Of a DNA stretch of 64,000 nucleotides, positions 43,334 to 55,046 are shown in pieces (position 1 is the stretch's first letter; each line of letters opens with the position of its first letter). The notes beneath the pieces are model-generated. The model had not been told where the DNA came from. It worked only from the letters and a program-made list of their open reading frames with translations, and made no database searches. This stretch comes from Haemonchus contortus (Eukaryota; Nematoda; Chromadorea; Rhabditida; Trichostrongylidae). The DNA is taken from the NCBI GenBank assembly GCA_000469685.2, contig LS997563.1, positions 32,421,968 through 32,485,967 on the forward strand. Direction: 5' to 3'. A program made the translations under genes and the position numbers.

Positions 43334-46300
43334 ATGTGCGTTCACAAGAAAAAAGGGAAGGGTGCTGCGGGGAAGTCAAAAAGAGCAGGCACTGGAAAAT
43401 CAAAAGATAAGACCAAAAAAGCAGGATCTGCAGGATCTACACTCAAGGACAGCAAGTCCGATCAACAACCAGTTGGTGCTGCTGGTGCAGCTCCCGAAAA
43501 GGATGACGATCAGAACATGATGGCGAAGCCATGTAGCGACGTGAGTTGTCAGTCACGATCACATTTGATGATGGCTACATATTCTGTGTTAATTACTCTA
43601 ATTGTTTCTACATCGAGCAGCTCTACTCCATACAAGACTAAGAACGCTTCGATAGAGTTTTTACTGCGATACTCATAATAATTGTTGCATCTTTGAAAAT
43701 GGGTTGGATACAGAAGCATCAATGACTTATGGAAGGCCTTCATTTTCAGGATGTGTTGAAAAAAGGTGAATGGAAGTAACACTCTGAAGAATTTGCTCAA
43801 TTTCTACCTGGTCACACACACGGAGGATCATTAGTTATCATGTGCTTTCGATAGTACAGCTTCTCAAAAAATTTGTTTCAGAGAAAAAGAAGGAACCGCT
43901 TCACATCAAAGTACCTCCGCCACGAGTACTGTAAGTAAGACTCCTCGAAAAAAAGCTTGTATGAAACTTTGTCAGGGGGAGGGTCATTTTCAAACGAGTG
44001 CAACAAAGAGCTGTAATGATTATTCTAATGATACGATTTACAGGAAAGCAAAACGTTCAATGAACGAGGTGAAAGAAGCAAAAGATCCTGAATACAAAAC
44101 ACTAGAGCTTGACAGCAGTGAATGGGAAAGCGCAAAGATTATGAAACGGAGTGATCTCAAAACTGAGGACATTGAAAAGAAGGAGTTTGTTGAGGTACGG
44201 AAACATATTTACTTTCCTTTCTCTTCGAAACCCACCACGTTCTGTAACCGACGTTCAGTATGCAACTTCCTCTATTTCTGAAGCGTATGATAAGTAGACA
44301 ACAACACTTTCAAGAACATATCGACCAAGCATGAAACATAAATCTGTACTTACAATTAGAAAGAACCCGAAAAAAACTCAATTTTAGGTTTTCTACTATT
44401 TGCCGAGCACTAACGCGTCAGAATCACACTGCTCCTTAGGAACATGAATAACAAAGTTGCATTCAAAAAAAGATTGCCTTACACCACTTGAACGCTACAA
44501 CTTTATTCGCTCCACCAAACAATGAAAAGAGGGACACCATCCGTTGTACGAGTGTGATACACAATGTTTGTATGAAAAGGATGCCATAGTTGGGCTTCTT
44601 CAACTTTAGTTTTGCGCGATGGGTTGTTGGCAATTTTGTTAATCGACATTTAGCTACATTTATAATGTTGCAAGAGAAGCATGGCTTCAAGGATCACTTC
44701 TTCGTCCACATCCCTCTTGCAGAGTTGAACAGTTTATAAAACGGAAAACACACCAAAAAATGCTATGAAAAGTTTCTATAAAGATGTTAGGCAAGGTCTT
44801 TGACCGGTTGAGGATTGACATTCTTCATTCATCTGTTTCCATCTTTTTATCGACCAGTTATGGGTATGTAGAATTTGTTCAAACCATAAGCGCGGTATAC
44901 TCTCCAGTTATTTGCTCCTGCATCGGTACACTTGAAAGACGACAAAAAAGTCGGTATGATGGAATCCGGAAACATCCTGACATTCTGCATGCAGAGAGTT
45001 TTTACGTCTATCTTTACGGTGCAGTTGTTAGTGACGAACCGGAATGAAACACAGCACAAAGAAAAAACAGCGGACCTAACAGGTTGATACATGAGATTTT
45101 TTTCCAACATTTTTGTAAATATCTCAATTGCGAACCAACTCGAAGTTTACAGGTATGCACCTTCACATTCCATTACTCGATGCCAATGCTCAAACAGCTT
45201 CTCGATCCTTTCCTTTCAAAAGAACTGGGGCTTTGAACTGAAGAAGTTGTCTTTCTGACATCATCTTCTGCTTCAAACATTTGTCAGAAAAAGTTTGAAA
45301 CAGAAAGAGCTGCAGCTGCTGAACAGCCAGAGTCGGAAAGGGTGAGTTCAGGGCTGTAGGGAGGCTGGGTGACAATCAGCCTCCCGTACTTCTCGAGCTC
45401 ACCTTGGGTCGCCTGCGGTGTGAGGTCGGGCGTTGTCATGGTGGAAGTAGATTCCGCATTCCATCCACGAGAACGGTCGACGTGATCTCTCAATTTCGGC
45501 AGCTGAGTAACGTATGTGAAAGCGCCGATCGTCTATCCCTTCTTCAGCAGCTCCAAAAGCTCAATGCCTCTTCTAGACTACCAGCAGTACAGGCGAGCCT
45601 TCTTGGGGTGAAGATTGGCTTCTGGCTGTTCTTCTTTGTCGACCCACTGCCGCTTCCTGGTAGGGCTAGAGTAGAGTGCCCACTTCTCATCTTCAATAAT
45701 CATCGGAATGAGAAAGTGGAGCTTGCTTTGGAAAGTGAGAAGAGAAGTGCAGATGAACACCCTCCTCAAGAAGTCACAAGCGGACCGTCAACGTGGGACA
45801 AGTCGACCACGCCTTGCTACCTCGCCGAGCTGTTCCAGTCCACGTTCAATCGTTGATTGATATAGCCGAGCATAATCGCCTTTTGGTTGGTGGTTAGGTA
45901 CGGGTCCTCCTCCACGGTAGAACGTAGTACTTCCAAATACTAACTTGTTGGCCGACTCGAGCATCTTTGGAAGAGAAGTCTCTTCTCTTGAACTTGGCGA
46001 ACCAATTCTTGCATGTACAGTAAAAAATGACAACCTCGCCGTATGTTTCCACTAGCCTGTTATGGGCTTCCTTTGCATTCCAGATAAAATCGTGAAGCAA
46101 AACCAGGTTGTGGCGCACGTACATTCTGTCACAGTGGCAACTGTGCGGATTGGGTGAGCGAGTGGTAGCTAGCATGTGAAAGGGTGTCATGCACAGGTTA
46201 TACGCACACGATGACGATACACCAACATCCATGCAAAAGAAAACACGGAAAAAAACTTATGCATCAACCTAATATAATAGATAGTGATACTATTATTACG

Positions 46301-46717
46301 AGCTCAGAGAACGATCACTTTACAGTAACAGTATCCCAAAAGACTTTGCAGACTAAAAACGATTGAAATAGAGGTACTCAAGTATGTACGGAAAAGCACA
46401 AAAGTCTAAACCATTGAGTGAACGCGAGTTTCATTTTAAATGGGATATACTTTCACAGGAGCACTGAATGCAAATGTTGACTGTGAGAGCTTTCTTGGCT
46501 ACTAGTCCTTGCTTGAATGACTAACTCCATGACTATACATGTTGCCTTGAATAGGCGATTACCTTTTCATACTTATTACTGACTTTGATTTATTCCAGCC
46601 TGCTGGTCAAGAAAAACGTGGGTTCCAATTTGAAATTTGCGAGCTACCGAGTAAGTTACATGGTGACTTTGCGTTTTATTTTCAGAGGAGAAGGAAGTGG
46701 TCGAAGCTGCAGCATGA
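43334..46717 (+). CDS. Gene A: lysine-rich small protein, six exons, paralogue of gene B
   Basis: Exons 43334-43540, 43750-43765, 43882-43930, 44044-44194, 46599-46617 and 46686-46717 join in phase to 157 codons plus TGA. All introns are GT-AG. Residues 1-69 are Lys/Ser/Gly/Ala-rich and basic. A K-K-E-P-L-H-I-K-V-P-P-P-R-V segment follows, then a charged, probably helical block (K-E-A-K-D-P-E-Y-K-T-L-E-L, S-E-W-E-S-A) and the end P-A-G-Q ... V-V-E-A-A-A. No signal peptide or membrane segment is seen; nuclear or cytoplasmic location is a guess. I do not recognise the family. Conservation of every exon with gene B across diverged introns argues that the model is real. The fourth intron (2.4 kb) holds a mariner remnant on the opposite strand. 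Confidence 0.85.
43750..43765 (+). CDS. Gene A micro-exon 2 (16 nt)
   Basis: Bounded by cattttcag and gtgaat, it encodes D-V-L-K-K plus one base. The matching exon in gene B is 13 nt and lacks one Lys codon, so length changed by exactly one codon and phase is kept. Confidence 0.8.
45190..46232 (-). pseudogene. Decayed mariner transposase inside gene A intron 4
   Basis: Read on the minus strand, the pieces fall in mariner order but in different frames. The N-terminal region has E-T-Y-G-E and C-K-N-W-F-A-K-F-K-R-R-D-F-S. Then come L-G-E-V-A-R-R-G-R-L-V-P, I-E-D-E-K-W-A-L-Y with K-R-Q-W-V-D, H-D-N-A-R-P-H-T-A (near 45435) and Q-P-P-Y-S-P-E-L-T-L-S-D. All three catalytic Asp regions are recognisable. 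Frameshifts and stops make it non-functional. I did not locate clear terminal inverted repeats. Confidence 0.85.
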
Positions 46718-46748
46718 AATCTTACCATTAGTCTTTCATAAATTCAAT

Positions 46749-46754
46749 AATAAA
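46749..46754 (+). terminator. Gene A polyadenylation signal
   Basis: AATAAA lies 32 bases after the stop codon. The surrounding 3' region (attcaataataaatgcagtc) is nearly identical in gene B. Confidence 0.7.
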
Positions 46755-47002
46755 TGCAGTCATTTGCTGTACTGATTGTCTCGGCGCACGATACTTCTCG
46801 TTGTATTTAAGTTTCTATTCCTGCAATTTGTCGAAATTCTCACTTTTGGTCGTGCTTTTGGTCGTGATTTTGCTGGTGAATACATAACTTTTCTCTATTC
46901 ACAAAATACTTTGAATTTTGGCCAAGTTGGCTGCACATGTAGGAAAAAGTTGAAGACGACAGCCACTGCTTAACTGGCCAATTATAATTGATGAAGAAGA
47001 GC

Positions 47003-47147
47003 CTCCTCCCAGACATGTCTGATACCAATTAACCGACCCCGGAGGGATGGAAAACTAGGTTGGCTGAGGCGGGAATCAATCCGGAATGCGAACCCTTGAA
47101 CATACATGTGCAATAAGGTGTAACTTGCCACTACACAACCTTCGCAA
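47003..47147 (-). mobile_element. tRNA-derived SINE, partial copy
   Basis: Reverse complement of the promoter half of the SINE: cccagacatgtctgatacca, cgaccccgg, a degraded B box and gtgtagtggcaagtta at the A-box end. The 3' tail is missing. Confidence 0.7.
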
Positions 47148-47339
47148 TACTGATCAACAGACACATTGAATTCGTTATGTTTCGAGTACTTCAGTTGCTG
47201 AACCCTGCCACGGAGGTTATTCGTTGTTGAGCTTAAACAAAGAGGACCCATAGGGTTTTCGCTTTTCCCTACCATTAATATCATGAATCTGTTCGAATTC
47301 GCAAAACGACCTTATCCTACTTATATAATCGGCTAAGTG

Positions 47340-47930
47340 TGTCTGTTGGTGTGTTTGTGTGTGTGTGTGTGGGTATGTGTGTGTTTGTCCGACCGGAAAT
47401 TCATAACTCCCGTCCCATTGTAGCTAAAGCATTCCAATTTGAAAGAGAGGTAGGCGACACGATGGGAACAGCGATGGTACGATAACAATCGATAGAAACA
47501 GATAAGGAGCCTTAAAAGGCAAAGGCCACAGGGTCCGTAACTCCCTTCGTATTATCGATGAAGCCTTGGCACTTTGGCAGGTGATGTAGGATGTAAAGGG
47601 ACCGTTAGTGATTGGTGACAGGGAATGATACCAAGTGAAGGGACTGATAAGAAGCCATAGAAGGCGAGGGCCTGTAGGTGTGACACGCTTCCTGTTAATA
47701 GCGGAGTCTTGGTATTTCAATAGGTGATGTAAGATGTGACAGGATCGTAGGCGAGGAGCTGATAAAACTGATAAGGGCTAACGAAAATCCTGGAAAGCGT
47801 AGAGCCACTATGATAATGACATTAATAGTGGAGCCTTGACAGTTTGGCATGTGATGTGGAGTACGGCGGGATCGTAGACGACCGATGACAGGGACTGTTA
47901 ACAGCTGATAACGACGACTGAAAAGATCAC
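47340..47930. repeat. (GT)n run and degenerate tandem repeat, unit about 145 bp
   Basis: A GT-rich run at about 47339-47390 leads into roughly three units from about 47490. Each carries -ggagtcttgg/gagccttg-, ttggca/ttcaat, ggtgatgta-gatgt and a gactgataa-like end. Units differ widely. The open frames here are repeat by-products. Confidence 0.6.
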
Positions 47931-47940
47931 TCACCAACTA

Positions 47941-49390
47941 ACCAGGGAAGGATCCAAAGTCGAAGTAGCCATTTGAAATGAGACCTACACTGCTGGACGT
48001 GTTTTTGGACGCTGAGTTCGAATCTGCTTTTTAAATCTGCCAAGCGTTTTCCTGAAGGGAGTAATGAGGGTGGTTTCAGGGAGCTTAACATGAGAAAACT
48101 TAAATTACATGGATGTGCCCTACATCTCAACGGCGGCTTGGTGTAGTGGTAAGTGTGACGCTTGATGGGCGAGAGAATAGGGTTTGGAATTTGTGTGGGG
48201 CTGGGTTTTTGCATTACATAGAATTTTCCCTTTGAGGACTAGAAAATACTCTCATGGTGGTTTTAACACGTTTTATGACCTATTAATGGTTTTGCTAATA
48301 CTCATCCACATAAAGTAATACTTCGGGTCTACTCGCATGCCCAGCACTTTATATTCACAGTAGGATGACTCTTGCCACTTTATGAACCAATGTGATACTC
48401 TAGCACGAAATGCTTGAGACAAAGAGGCTTCTCACAATGGGACTGACGGATGAAAAAACTCGTCACAGCTCATCGCTTCACACTTACCAACCCCAAATCA
48501 GAGAGGAAACAAGATTGTATAGGCGTCCCAAAATCACTCGGGTGAGTGCTTAAGTAGCTGGCGGCATACTATAAATACGAGAGGAATTTCCTAGAACTAG
48601 CCACACAGAACTGAAAGTAGACAAGCGGTAGTAAACGACGAATGGGGTCTCGTGTGTTCACGCAAAAGTTGAGGTTATGAGCTATTTCAGTTCATATGAG
48701 GTGATGCGCTTAACCATGTTTTTGAAAGGAAATAAGAGGTAAGCTTCTATCGGCTGTGTTAGCCTCGTGATAACCTCGAGCAGGGTGTCATTCCCTTCAC
48801 CTGCTCTTGTGGAGGTAAGGCGCACTGAATAGCTTTCTGGTGTTCGAGTCCACTATCAACAGTGCCGGTGTTGGTGAGTCCGGAGCTGCTACGCACCATC
48901 ACCCCCAATCTAGAGTCCACACCAGTTCTAGCATCATCATTGCTCATCATATACATTTTACTCGCCCGGAACTCCAAATTTTACGAACGGAGGGATCTCC
49001 CACTCAATAACAGGTGGGCAGGTAGAAGAAGGTATAAGCAAAGCATTAAAAGGTCATAAAACGTGATAAATACACCATGAGAGTATTTTCTAGTCCTTAA
49101 GGGAAAAATTCTATATAAAGCAAAAATCCAGTCCCCCACAAATCCAAACCCTAGTCTCCCGCCCATCAAGCGTCACACTTACCACTACACCAAGCCGACG
49201 TTGAGGGATGAGGCACATCCATGTAATTTAAGTTTCCTCATGTTAAGCTCCCTGTACCCACCCTCATAACTCCGTTCAGAAAAATGCTTGGCAGATTTAG
49301 AAAGCAGATTTGGATTCAGCGCCCAAAAACAAGTCTAGCAGTTTAGGTCGTATTTCGAATGGCTACTTCGAGTTGGGATCCTTCCCTGGT
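47941..49390. mobile_element. 1.45-kb element with roughly 348-bp inverted repeats
   Basis: Left arm 47941-48289 and right arm 49044-49390 are reverse complements at roughly 85-90% by eye; outer ends are accaggg...ccctggt. Each arm contains a tRNA-like motif (ggcttggtgtagtggtaagt). The roughly 750-bp centre has no convincing transposase. It may be a non-autonomous DNA element, or two inverted copies of one repeat. Related, more diverged sequence appears at 50330-50750. Confidence 0.75.
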
Positions 49391-50329
49391 GAGTTCAGCT
49401 CCTGTGGTATCTATGATGTGTTTATGATTACGACTATTATATAGATTACGACCACTACCTAGCAAGGTTTGTAACTCGGTGGAAGATCAAGATCACTTTA
49501 TGTTTTGATATCATTTATGACAAAGCTCATCCGACCGCCAATTATTTGGAATTATCAACTAATGATGCACCCGTGGAGGAAAGAAGGTCTAGTGATAACG
49601 ACATCTTATAATGGTGTTATTATCACTCGAGAACATTTGTGAGTACTACTCAATTCTTTGGTTGCCTATCAGTTAAACTTTCAATGGTCCATAATTTTCA
49701 AGATGAAGAGCAACCGACTGACACTTTCAATCGTAGGCGTAAGCTTCGGCACACCCTAAATACCACTGACGCTACACTGCTTATGCCAGCTCCCCACTTT
49801 TTGGGTCCTGTTCCAAAGTTGTGTAGAGTGTGCTGAATTTCGCGTTGAGAAAAGCATAATTCGTTCCAAAAATCGAGGGTGAGGGGGGGGGACGGCTGCC
49901 GATTACTGGGACCTGAAAAAGAGGGAAGCCCGGCGTCAGTCGGGCCGTCCGACTGTCTCCATATATAAAGTGGTGACTTTGTGTGTCTGTTTGTATGCCC
50001 GTTTTTGCGTCCTTCCGAAAGTCTCGCAACTGCAATGTAGTTATGAAATGGAAAGTCAAGCGATACTGTTCATATTGGTCCTCTAACAAGTTGTAGGTAA
50101 GCGGGAGTGGGCATGTGGTGCACGCATTAGCGTGCGTAGCCCAACTGGTACTTATGAAACGGTGTAGTAATCGATAATTATTTGACACACTGCTTTGGTG
50201 AAGGTCGATTCAGCCGAAGCTCATGCGTGGGGCTTAATTGAGGTGCTGAATTTGAAGAATTTAGTGAGAATTAAAGGTGCTAAAAAGGTTTCCGTTTAGT
50301 TGCCTAGTCTGGGATTGCAAATGTTGAGG

Positions 50330-50750
50330 GAGATTCATTTATGAAATCCATTGCATGCATGGGAGTATGGGTCGGGTCTTGTGAGGGACGTATTTTTTTG
50401 CATATTGCGAGCCTTTTCCTTTAGAGCACGGAGAATCTTTGCATTATGATTTCACCATCTTTAGAGGTCTTTTTGATTTTTGAGGTGAGTTGGTACCTAC
50501 CTAGACCGTACAGTATGTTTATAGTTCCTTTAAACTTCTCACACACTCTACATTTACAGTAAGATAACATTTTTCACCTCACAGCACATCTGATGGTCCA
50601 ATGCAAAATAAGAAATTTTCACAGTAGGAACAGCGAATGAAAAGGAAGCTTGCAGTAGGCCTTTTCTTCATAATCGCTCACTAGACCAAACGGAGAACAG
50701 AAGTATGTAAGCGTCTCCAAATTGAGGGGCATGGAGTCGAAAGTATACAA
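50330..50750. repeat. Diverged copy of the 47941-49390 repeat
   Basis: Shares ordered motifs with 48230-48600: the -gggtcgggtcttgtg- region, ttacagtaagat/cacagtaggatg, aatgcaaaata and gtctccaaa. Similarity is weak and judged by eye. Confidence 0.4.
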
Positions 50751-51269
50751 GTAGCTGTAATTATGTAGTACAGGAGACAGTTACATCATATGACCGTGCG
50801 TTCACTTTCCTTATGCGATGCACAGTAAATAGTTCGCATATCGATATCGTGTCGATAACTGCTCTTTTCCAACATCTGTCTTTGAGAATGGAACTCCGAC
50901 CGAACACCACCAGCCCCTCCTTTGATGGAAAAAGCACCGAATGAAGAATGTGACCAGCTTGACAATTTCACGAACAAATGAATTACAGACAGCTACTGCG
51001 ACTAGAGTGGCCCACAAACAGTTCAGCTTCTGCCGGCTTTCCTCTCCAGCAGCTTCACAGTGCAGCAGCATCAGCAGCAACTCTGATCTATGCAAAACAA
51101 ATATTCTGACCGCTGTTATCATTTCTAGCTTCAGTTTCATTTCCAACAATGAGCAAAAGCAGAATTTGGTGAAATGCAGCCTTATTTTTAGAATTCAGAG
51201 CTGACAAGGCGGTTGTAGGTTTTTCACTCTCTCGATATCTATATACGCTGTTGTCGTGTGTCTGTATCA

Positions 51270-51292
51270 TTTTAGATTTTAATCTGCTGGAG
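51270..51292 (+). promoter_or_regulatory. Splice acceptor and 17-nt leader before gene B ATG
   Basis: ttttag at 51270-51275, then a 17-nt leader and ATG 51293; same layout and length as gene A. Likely spliced-leader acceptor (inference from nematode biology). Just upstream, gaattcagagctgacaaggc resembles gaatttctaactcacgagac before gene A. Confidence 0.6.
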
Positions 51293-54200
51293 ATGTGTGT
51301 GACCAAGAAAAAAGGAAAACGTGGTGCGGGGAAGTCGAAAAAAAGATCGAAAAGACCACGAACTGAAAAAACAAAACCAAAAAAAGCAGCATCAGACACA
51401 GCAAAGAGCAAGGAAAGCAAGTCCGAACAACAGGCAGATGATGCTGCTTATGAAACTCCCGAAAAACAGAATTCGTTTGAGAATATTTTTGGGAAGCCAT
51501 GTGGAGACGTGAGTAGGCACGGTATCGCGATCTTTTCTGATGATGCTCGCCTCGGTTTTTCTTATTGGAAACGCCTTTACGCAGGCGTCAAATGGCTGAC
51601 AACATGTAACAAAACGGCTAGCATTCTAGCAGGTAGGATGCTAACTGTTTATTAGGCCGAAGGTTGTTATGCTATGGAAATAAGGAAGGGACTAATCAAA
51701 ATCGAAAATCAGCTGATTTATTTTCTGCAGCAGTGGCTCTCAACAATCCTTGCTTTAACGAAAATTCTCAAGTCCCAATCCGCTAATCATACCAGGAGTG
51801 TGCTTTAAAGCTACGTGGTACTTGCCTTCATTATCATCACCCCTGATAAGACTCTATCACTTCCCATGTCGTGATTCTGTTCAAAGCGACGCCCTAGCCA
51901 TAATGATAACCTCAGGTGCAATCGATAATTGCCAAATAGGAGAACAAGCGGAATCCAGTTATTAATGCCCTTAAATAGTTTCTGCAAACCCTCTACCACA
52001 TATAAGTCTGCGTCGATGAGGGAAAAAGTGTTAAGATTAAGATCTGGTAATGATTGGTGAAGTGATTAGGTCGACATCGATTTTGATGTGATTATAGCTG
52101 AATATAAGAACGAAGCTTGATTTTCAGGATGTTTTAAAAGGTGAGTACAAGTATCAACCGAAGAACTCGCCTGAACCGCCCCTGGACAGTATTGGAGAAG
52201 AACCTTTTGTTTGCGTTTGATTTCATTTGCACAGTTTCACAAGGGAATTCTGTTTCAGTGAAGAAAAAGCAACCACTTCACATCAAAGTACCGCCGCCGA
52301 GAGTAATGTGAGAAGGAGTTTTCAAATTCGAAACCTTCCTAACAATTCCTCAGGAGAATCCCTCGAGATGGCATCTAATGGCTACTACAATGAAATAATA
52401 TACAGGAAAGCGAAACGTCCAATGACCGAGAAGAAAGAAGCAAAAGATCCTGAATACAAAACACTAGAGCTTGAGAACAGTGAATGGGAAAGTGCGGTGA
52501 TTGTGAAACGGAGTGACATCAAAACTGAAGATATCGAAAGGAAGGAGTTTGTTGAGGTACGGGAATCAGTTCGCTTTCACTTCTGTTTTAAAGTCAGTTA
52601 TCAAAGCCGACTATGTTTCTTGGGGGACGCGCGATTCGTGCGATTCTGGGTGCGCGCGGCAAACTGCGCGGCGGAATTCCTGATGATTCGAACGACTCTG
52701 ACGCCTACTATTGGAGCACAAACTTGAAGTAGAGTAGATTAGTAGGATCAGCTGACCATACCCAACTATTCTACTTCGAGTTTGTGCCCCAATAATAGGC
52801 GTCAGAATCACTCGAATCGTACCGAATATCGCCGCGCAGTTTGCCGCGCGCACCCAGAATCGCACGAATCGGCACACACCCATGTTTCTTATTCCTGAAG
52901 ACACTCGTGAGCAAATAACAGGTTAGCATTCGAGCGGTAGCAGCAAAAAGTAAAAAAACCGGCAAAATAAAATAAAAAAAGGTAAAAAAGGTGAAATAAA
53001 TGAGAGCACTTCTTTTCATCGTTTCATGAATCCGATAAATGCTGTATTCCTACATAATTTAACATTAACTGTTAACTGAGATATCACCGACTGTCACGAT
53101 TTCCACATGTACCGTCTACGGACCTAGTTGAGTGTTCAGTTTCAAACCTTGAATTCTGGACCATTCTAAAGAGTATATGTATAGCGAGATCAGTATAGTT
53201 CTCTAAGACCTCGATGATGATCTATATAAAAGATTTTTTGGCAACCCTACGTCCAACTAGATCTATAAAGCCTGTGAGGCAGTTGAGCAGCAAGAAGGGT
53301 CTTCATGTCTATAACTCTCCTAAAAACTTACAAAAGAATGAATGATCATGTCTTGGGTGTTATTCGATCACGTGTTTGAAATGAGCCCAGCATCCGACTT
53401 TTCTAATCGGCGGAAGGAACTATGCAGGAATCTACGAAATCACTCACATTTCCTTCCAAATGGACTCTGTGTGCTTCTCTGACGGAAAGGAAGTAGTCAG
53501 GCGGAACATTCGTGAAAAACCGCCAAGACACACACGAGACTTGCGTGAAATTGCGAAGGCTACCTTCTGATATTATAAGGGATGATTGTTAGAAATAATG
53601 AAGCAGATCTTGCAAAGGTCAGCTTCTGGCGTTATGGGAATGGGCAAATATGAGGAACAGTCACCAGTTTGTAGGAAAATGTGATATTTTCAAGACCGAG
53701 AGCTCTTGTTTGACCATACTTCGAACAATCTTGTCCTCAATGGAACGGCTACAACTTGTCGGGAGCAAATGAATGCCTGAAAATGAGCCCTCAACCAGAT
53801 TTCCAGAAGCGCTCGTCAGTTTTTGGGAGTTCCTGGATAAATGTCCCTGATGTTATGCTCTATGTTGCGGTTTTACATATTTTCAAATCAGACCGAAACA
53901 AACCACATCAATGTGCCAAGCGAAAAAAATATATAGCAAGTTTGACGGACACAACAGCAGGATTGTTTGCTCCTTCTTGGTAAAAAGCTCTTATATAGTT
54001 TTTGAAGTAGAAGTAGTTTTTGAAGTAGGGGAAAAGCAAAGTGCAGATAGTATGCGCAACTGCTTGAAAAGTAAAAGCTGAACCTTGCATTCGAAGGAAC
54101 GAAGACCAGAGAGGTATTTCGCAAATTTCCACTCGTTATGAGAAATTAATGCACTTGCCACTTGGGCATGTTTTCTACACAGTTGCTCTTGCTCGGAAGA

Positions 54201-54405
54201 TTAATTCTCAGTTAAGAACAGTACTTCAAAAAGATGATCAGGATAATTACAATTTGAAAAGCACTGCTGATTTTAATTCATTTCAGCCTGCTGGTCAAGA
54301 AAGACGTGAGTCTCAGTTTTTACTTTACGCGCTACTGAATGAGTTACATGGTGAGCTTGTGAATTATTTTCAGAGGAGAAGGAAGCAGTTGAAGCTGCAG
54401 CATGA
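51293..54405 (+). CDS. Gene B: lysine-rich small protein, six exons, paralogue of gene A
   Basis: Exons 51293-51508, 52128-52140, 52259-52307, 52406-52556, 54287-54305 and 54374-54405 give 159 codons plus TGA, with the same phases as gene A. The N-terminal 72 residues are very Lys-rich (C-V-T-K-K-K-G-K-R-G-A-G-K-S-K-K-R-S-K). Conserved segments are K-K-Q-P-L-H-I-K-V-P-P-P-R-V, K-E-A-K-D-P-E-Y-K-T-L-E-L, S-E-W-E-S-A, P-A-G-Q-E and A-V-E-A-A-A at the end. The exon starting at 52406 was chosen over an earlier acceptor (cctcag, 52350s) because only 52406 keeps phase. Function is unknown. The fourth intron holds a palindromic element instead of the mariner seen in gene A. Confidence 0.85.
52128..52140 (+). 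CDS. Gene B micro-exon 2 (13 nt)
   Basis: Acceptor gattttcag, donor gtgagt. Encodes D-V-L-K plus one base. Four codons and a base is unusually small even for nematodes; the counterpart in gene A supports it. Confidence 0.8.
52615..52885. mobile_element. Palindromic fold-back element, copy c, in gene B intron 4
   Basis: Arms mirror each other across ggatcagctgacc near 52750. Outer arms gattcgtgcgattctgggtg and cacccagaatcgcacgaatc are exact reverse complements, as are the gcgcgcggcaaactgcgcgg blocks. It is the best-preserved copy of the family. Confidence 0.85.
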
Positions 54406-54436
54406 AATATTGCCATTAGTCGCTTATAAATTCAAT

Positions 54437-54442
54437 AATAAA
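54437..54442 (+). terminator. Gene B polyadenylation signal
   Basis: AATAAA lies 32 bases after the stop, in a 3' region conserved with gene A. Confidence 0.7.
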
Positions 54443-54719
54443 TGCAGTCATTTGCTGTATCGATCGAACTTGACGCAAGTGAATTTTGTTGCAGTAAACA
54501 TTCTGCCTGTGTAGTTCACCAGATTACTTCGAATCATACTGCAAAATACGTTCGACAAGCAATTTCCCTAGTCCACCCATGTATGTATAGAAGTATGTCC
54601 CTTGATGCAAGCTACCATTTATAAAAGTGCAAACGCTTTGCGTTCAAAAGAATGTTGAAGTTTGCGACTCGACATATTAAAGAATGGCTTTAAATTGACA
54701 AGCATTACGCCTGAGGACG

Positions 54720-54935
54720 TCCCGACGCCTGACTCACAACCATTCTGATCTGATCAAAGCGGCCTAACTTCAATAAATGGAAATAGAGACTGGAGCAAAA
54801 AGGATGATGGAGAAGATCAAAACCGCGATATGTCAGTCTTTCCAGCGCGTGCCATGCTTTTCGCATCCAATCGTGTTCATCAGCGCGTTGTGAGGAGGTA
54901 GATCCGATCACCCAGACGGATGCTATGGTGACTAC
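54720..54935 (-). pseudogene. Possible mariner C-terminal fragment
   Basis: The minus frame reads A-L-E-R-L-T-Y-R-G-F-D-L-L-H-H-P-F-C-S then Y-F-H-L-L. This resembles the G-(W/F)-x-x-L-x-H-P-P-Y-S ... D-Y-H-L-F segment of mariner transposases, but the match is loose and no other domain part is present. Confidence 0.3.
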
Positions 54936-55046
54936 CGTGAAACCCAGCGCCAACCAAATTGAAACTCGAGTACGAAAACTGCCACCTCAATATCGCACAG
55001 GTTCCGACAAGGCCCAAGGGTGGCTCACATAGGTTTTGGTTCAAAT

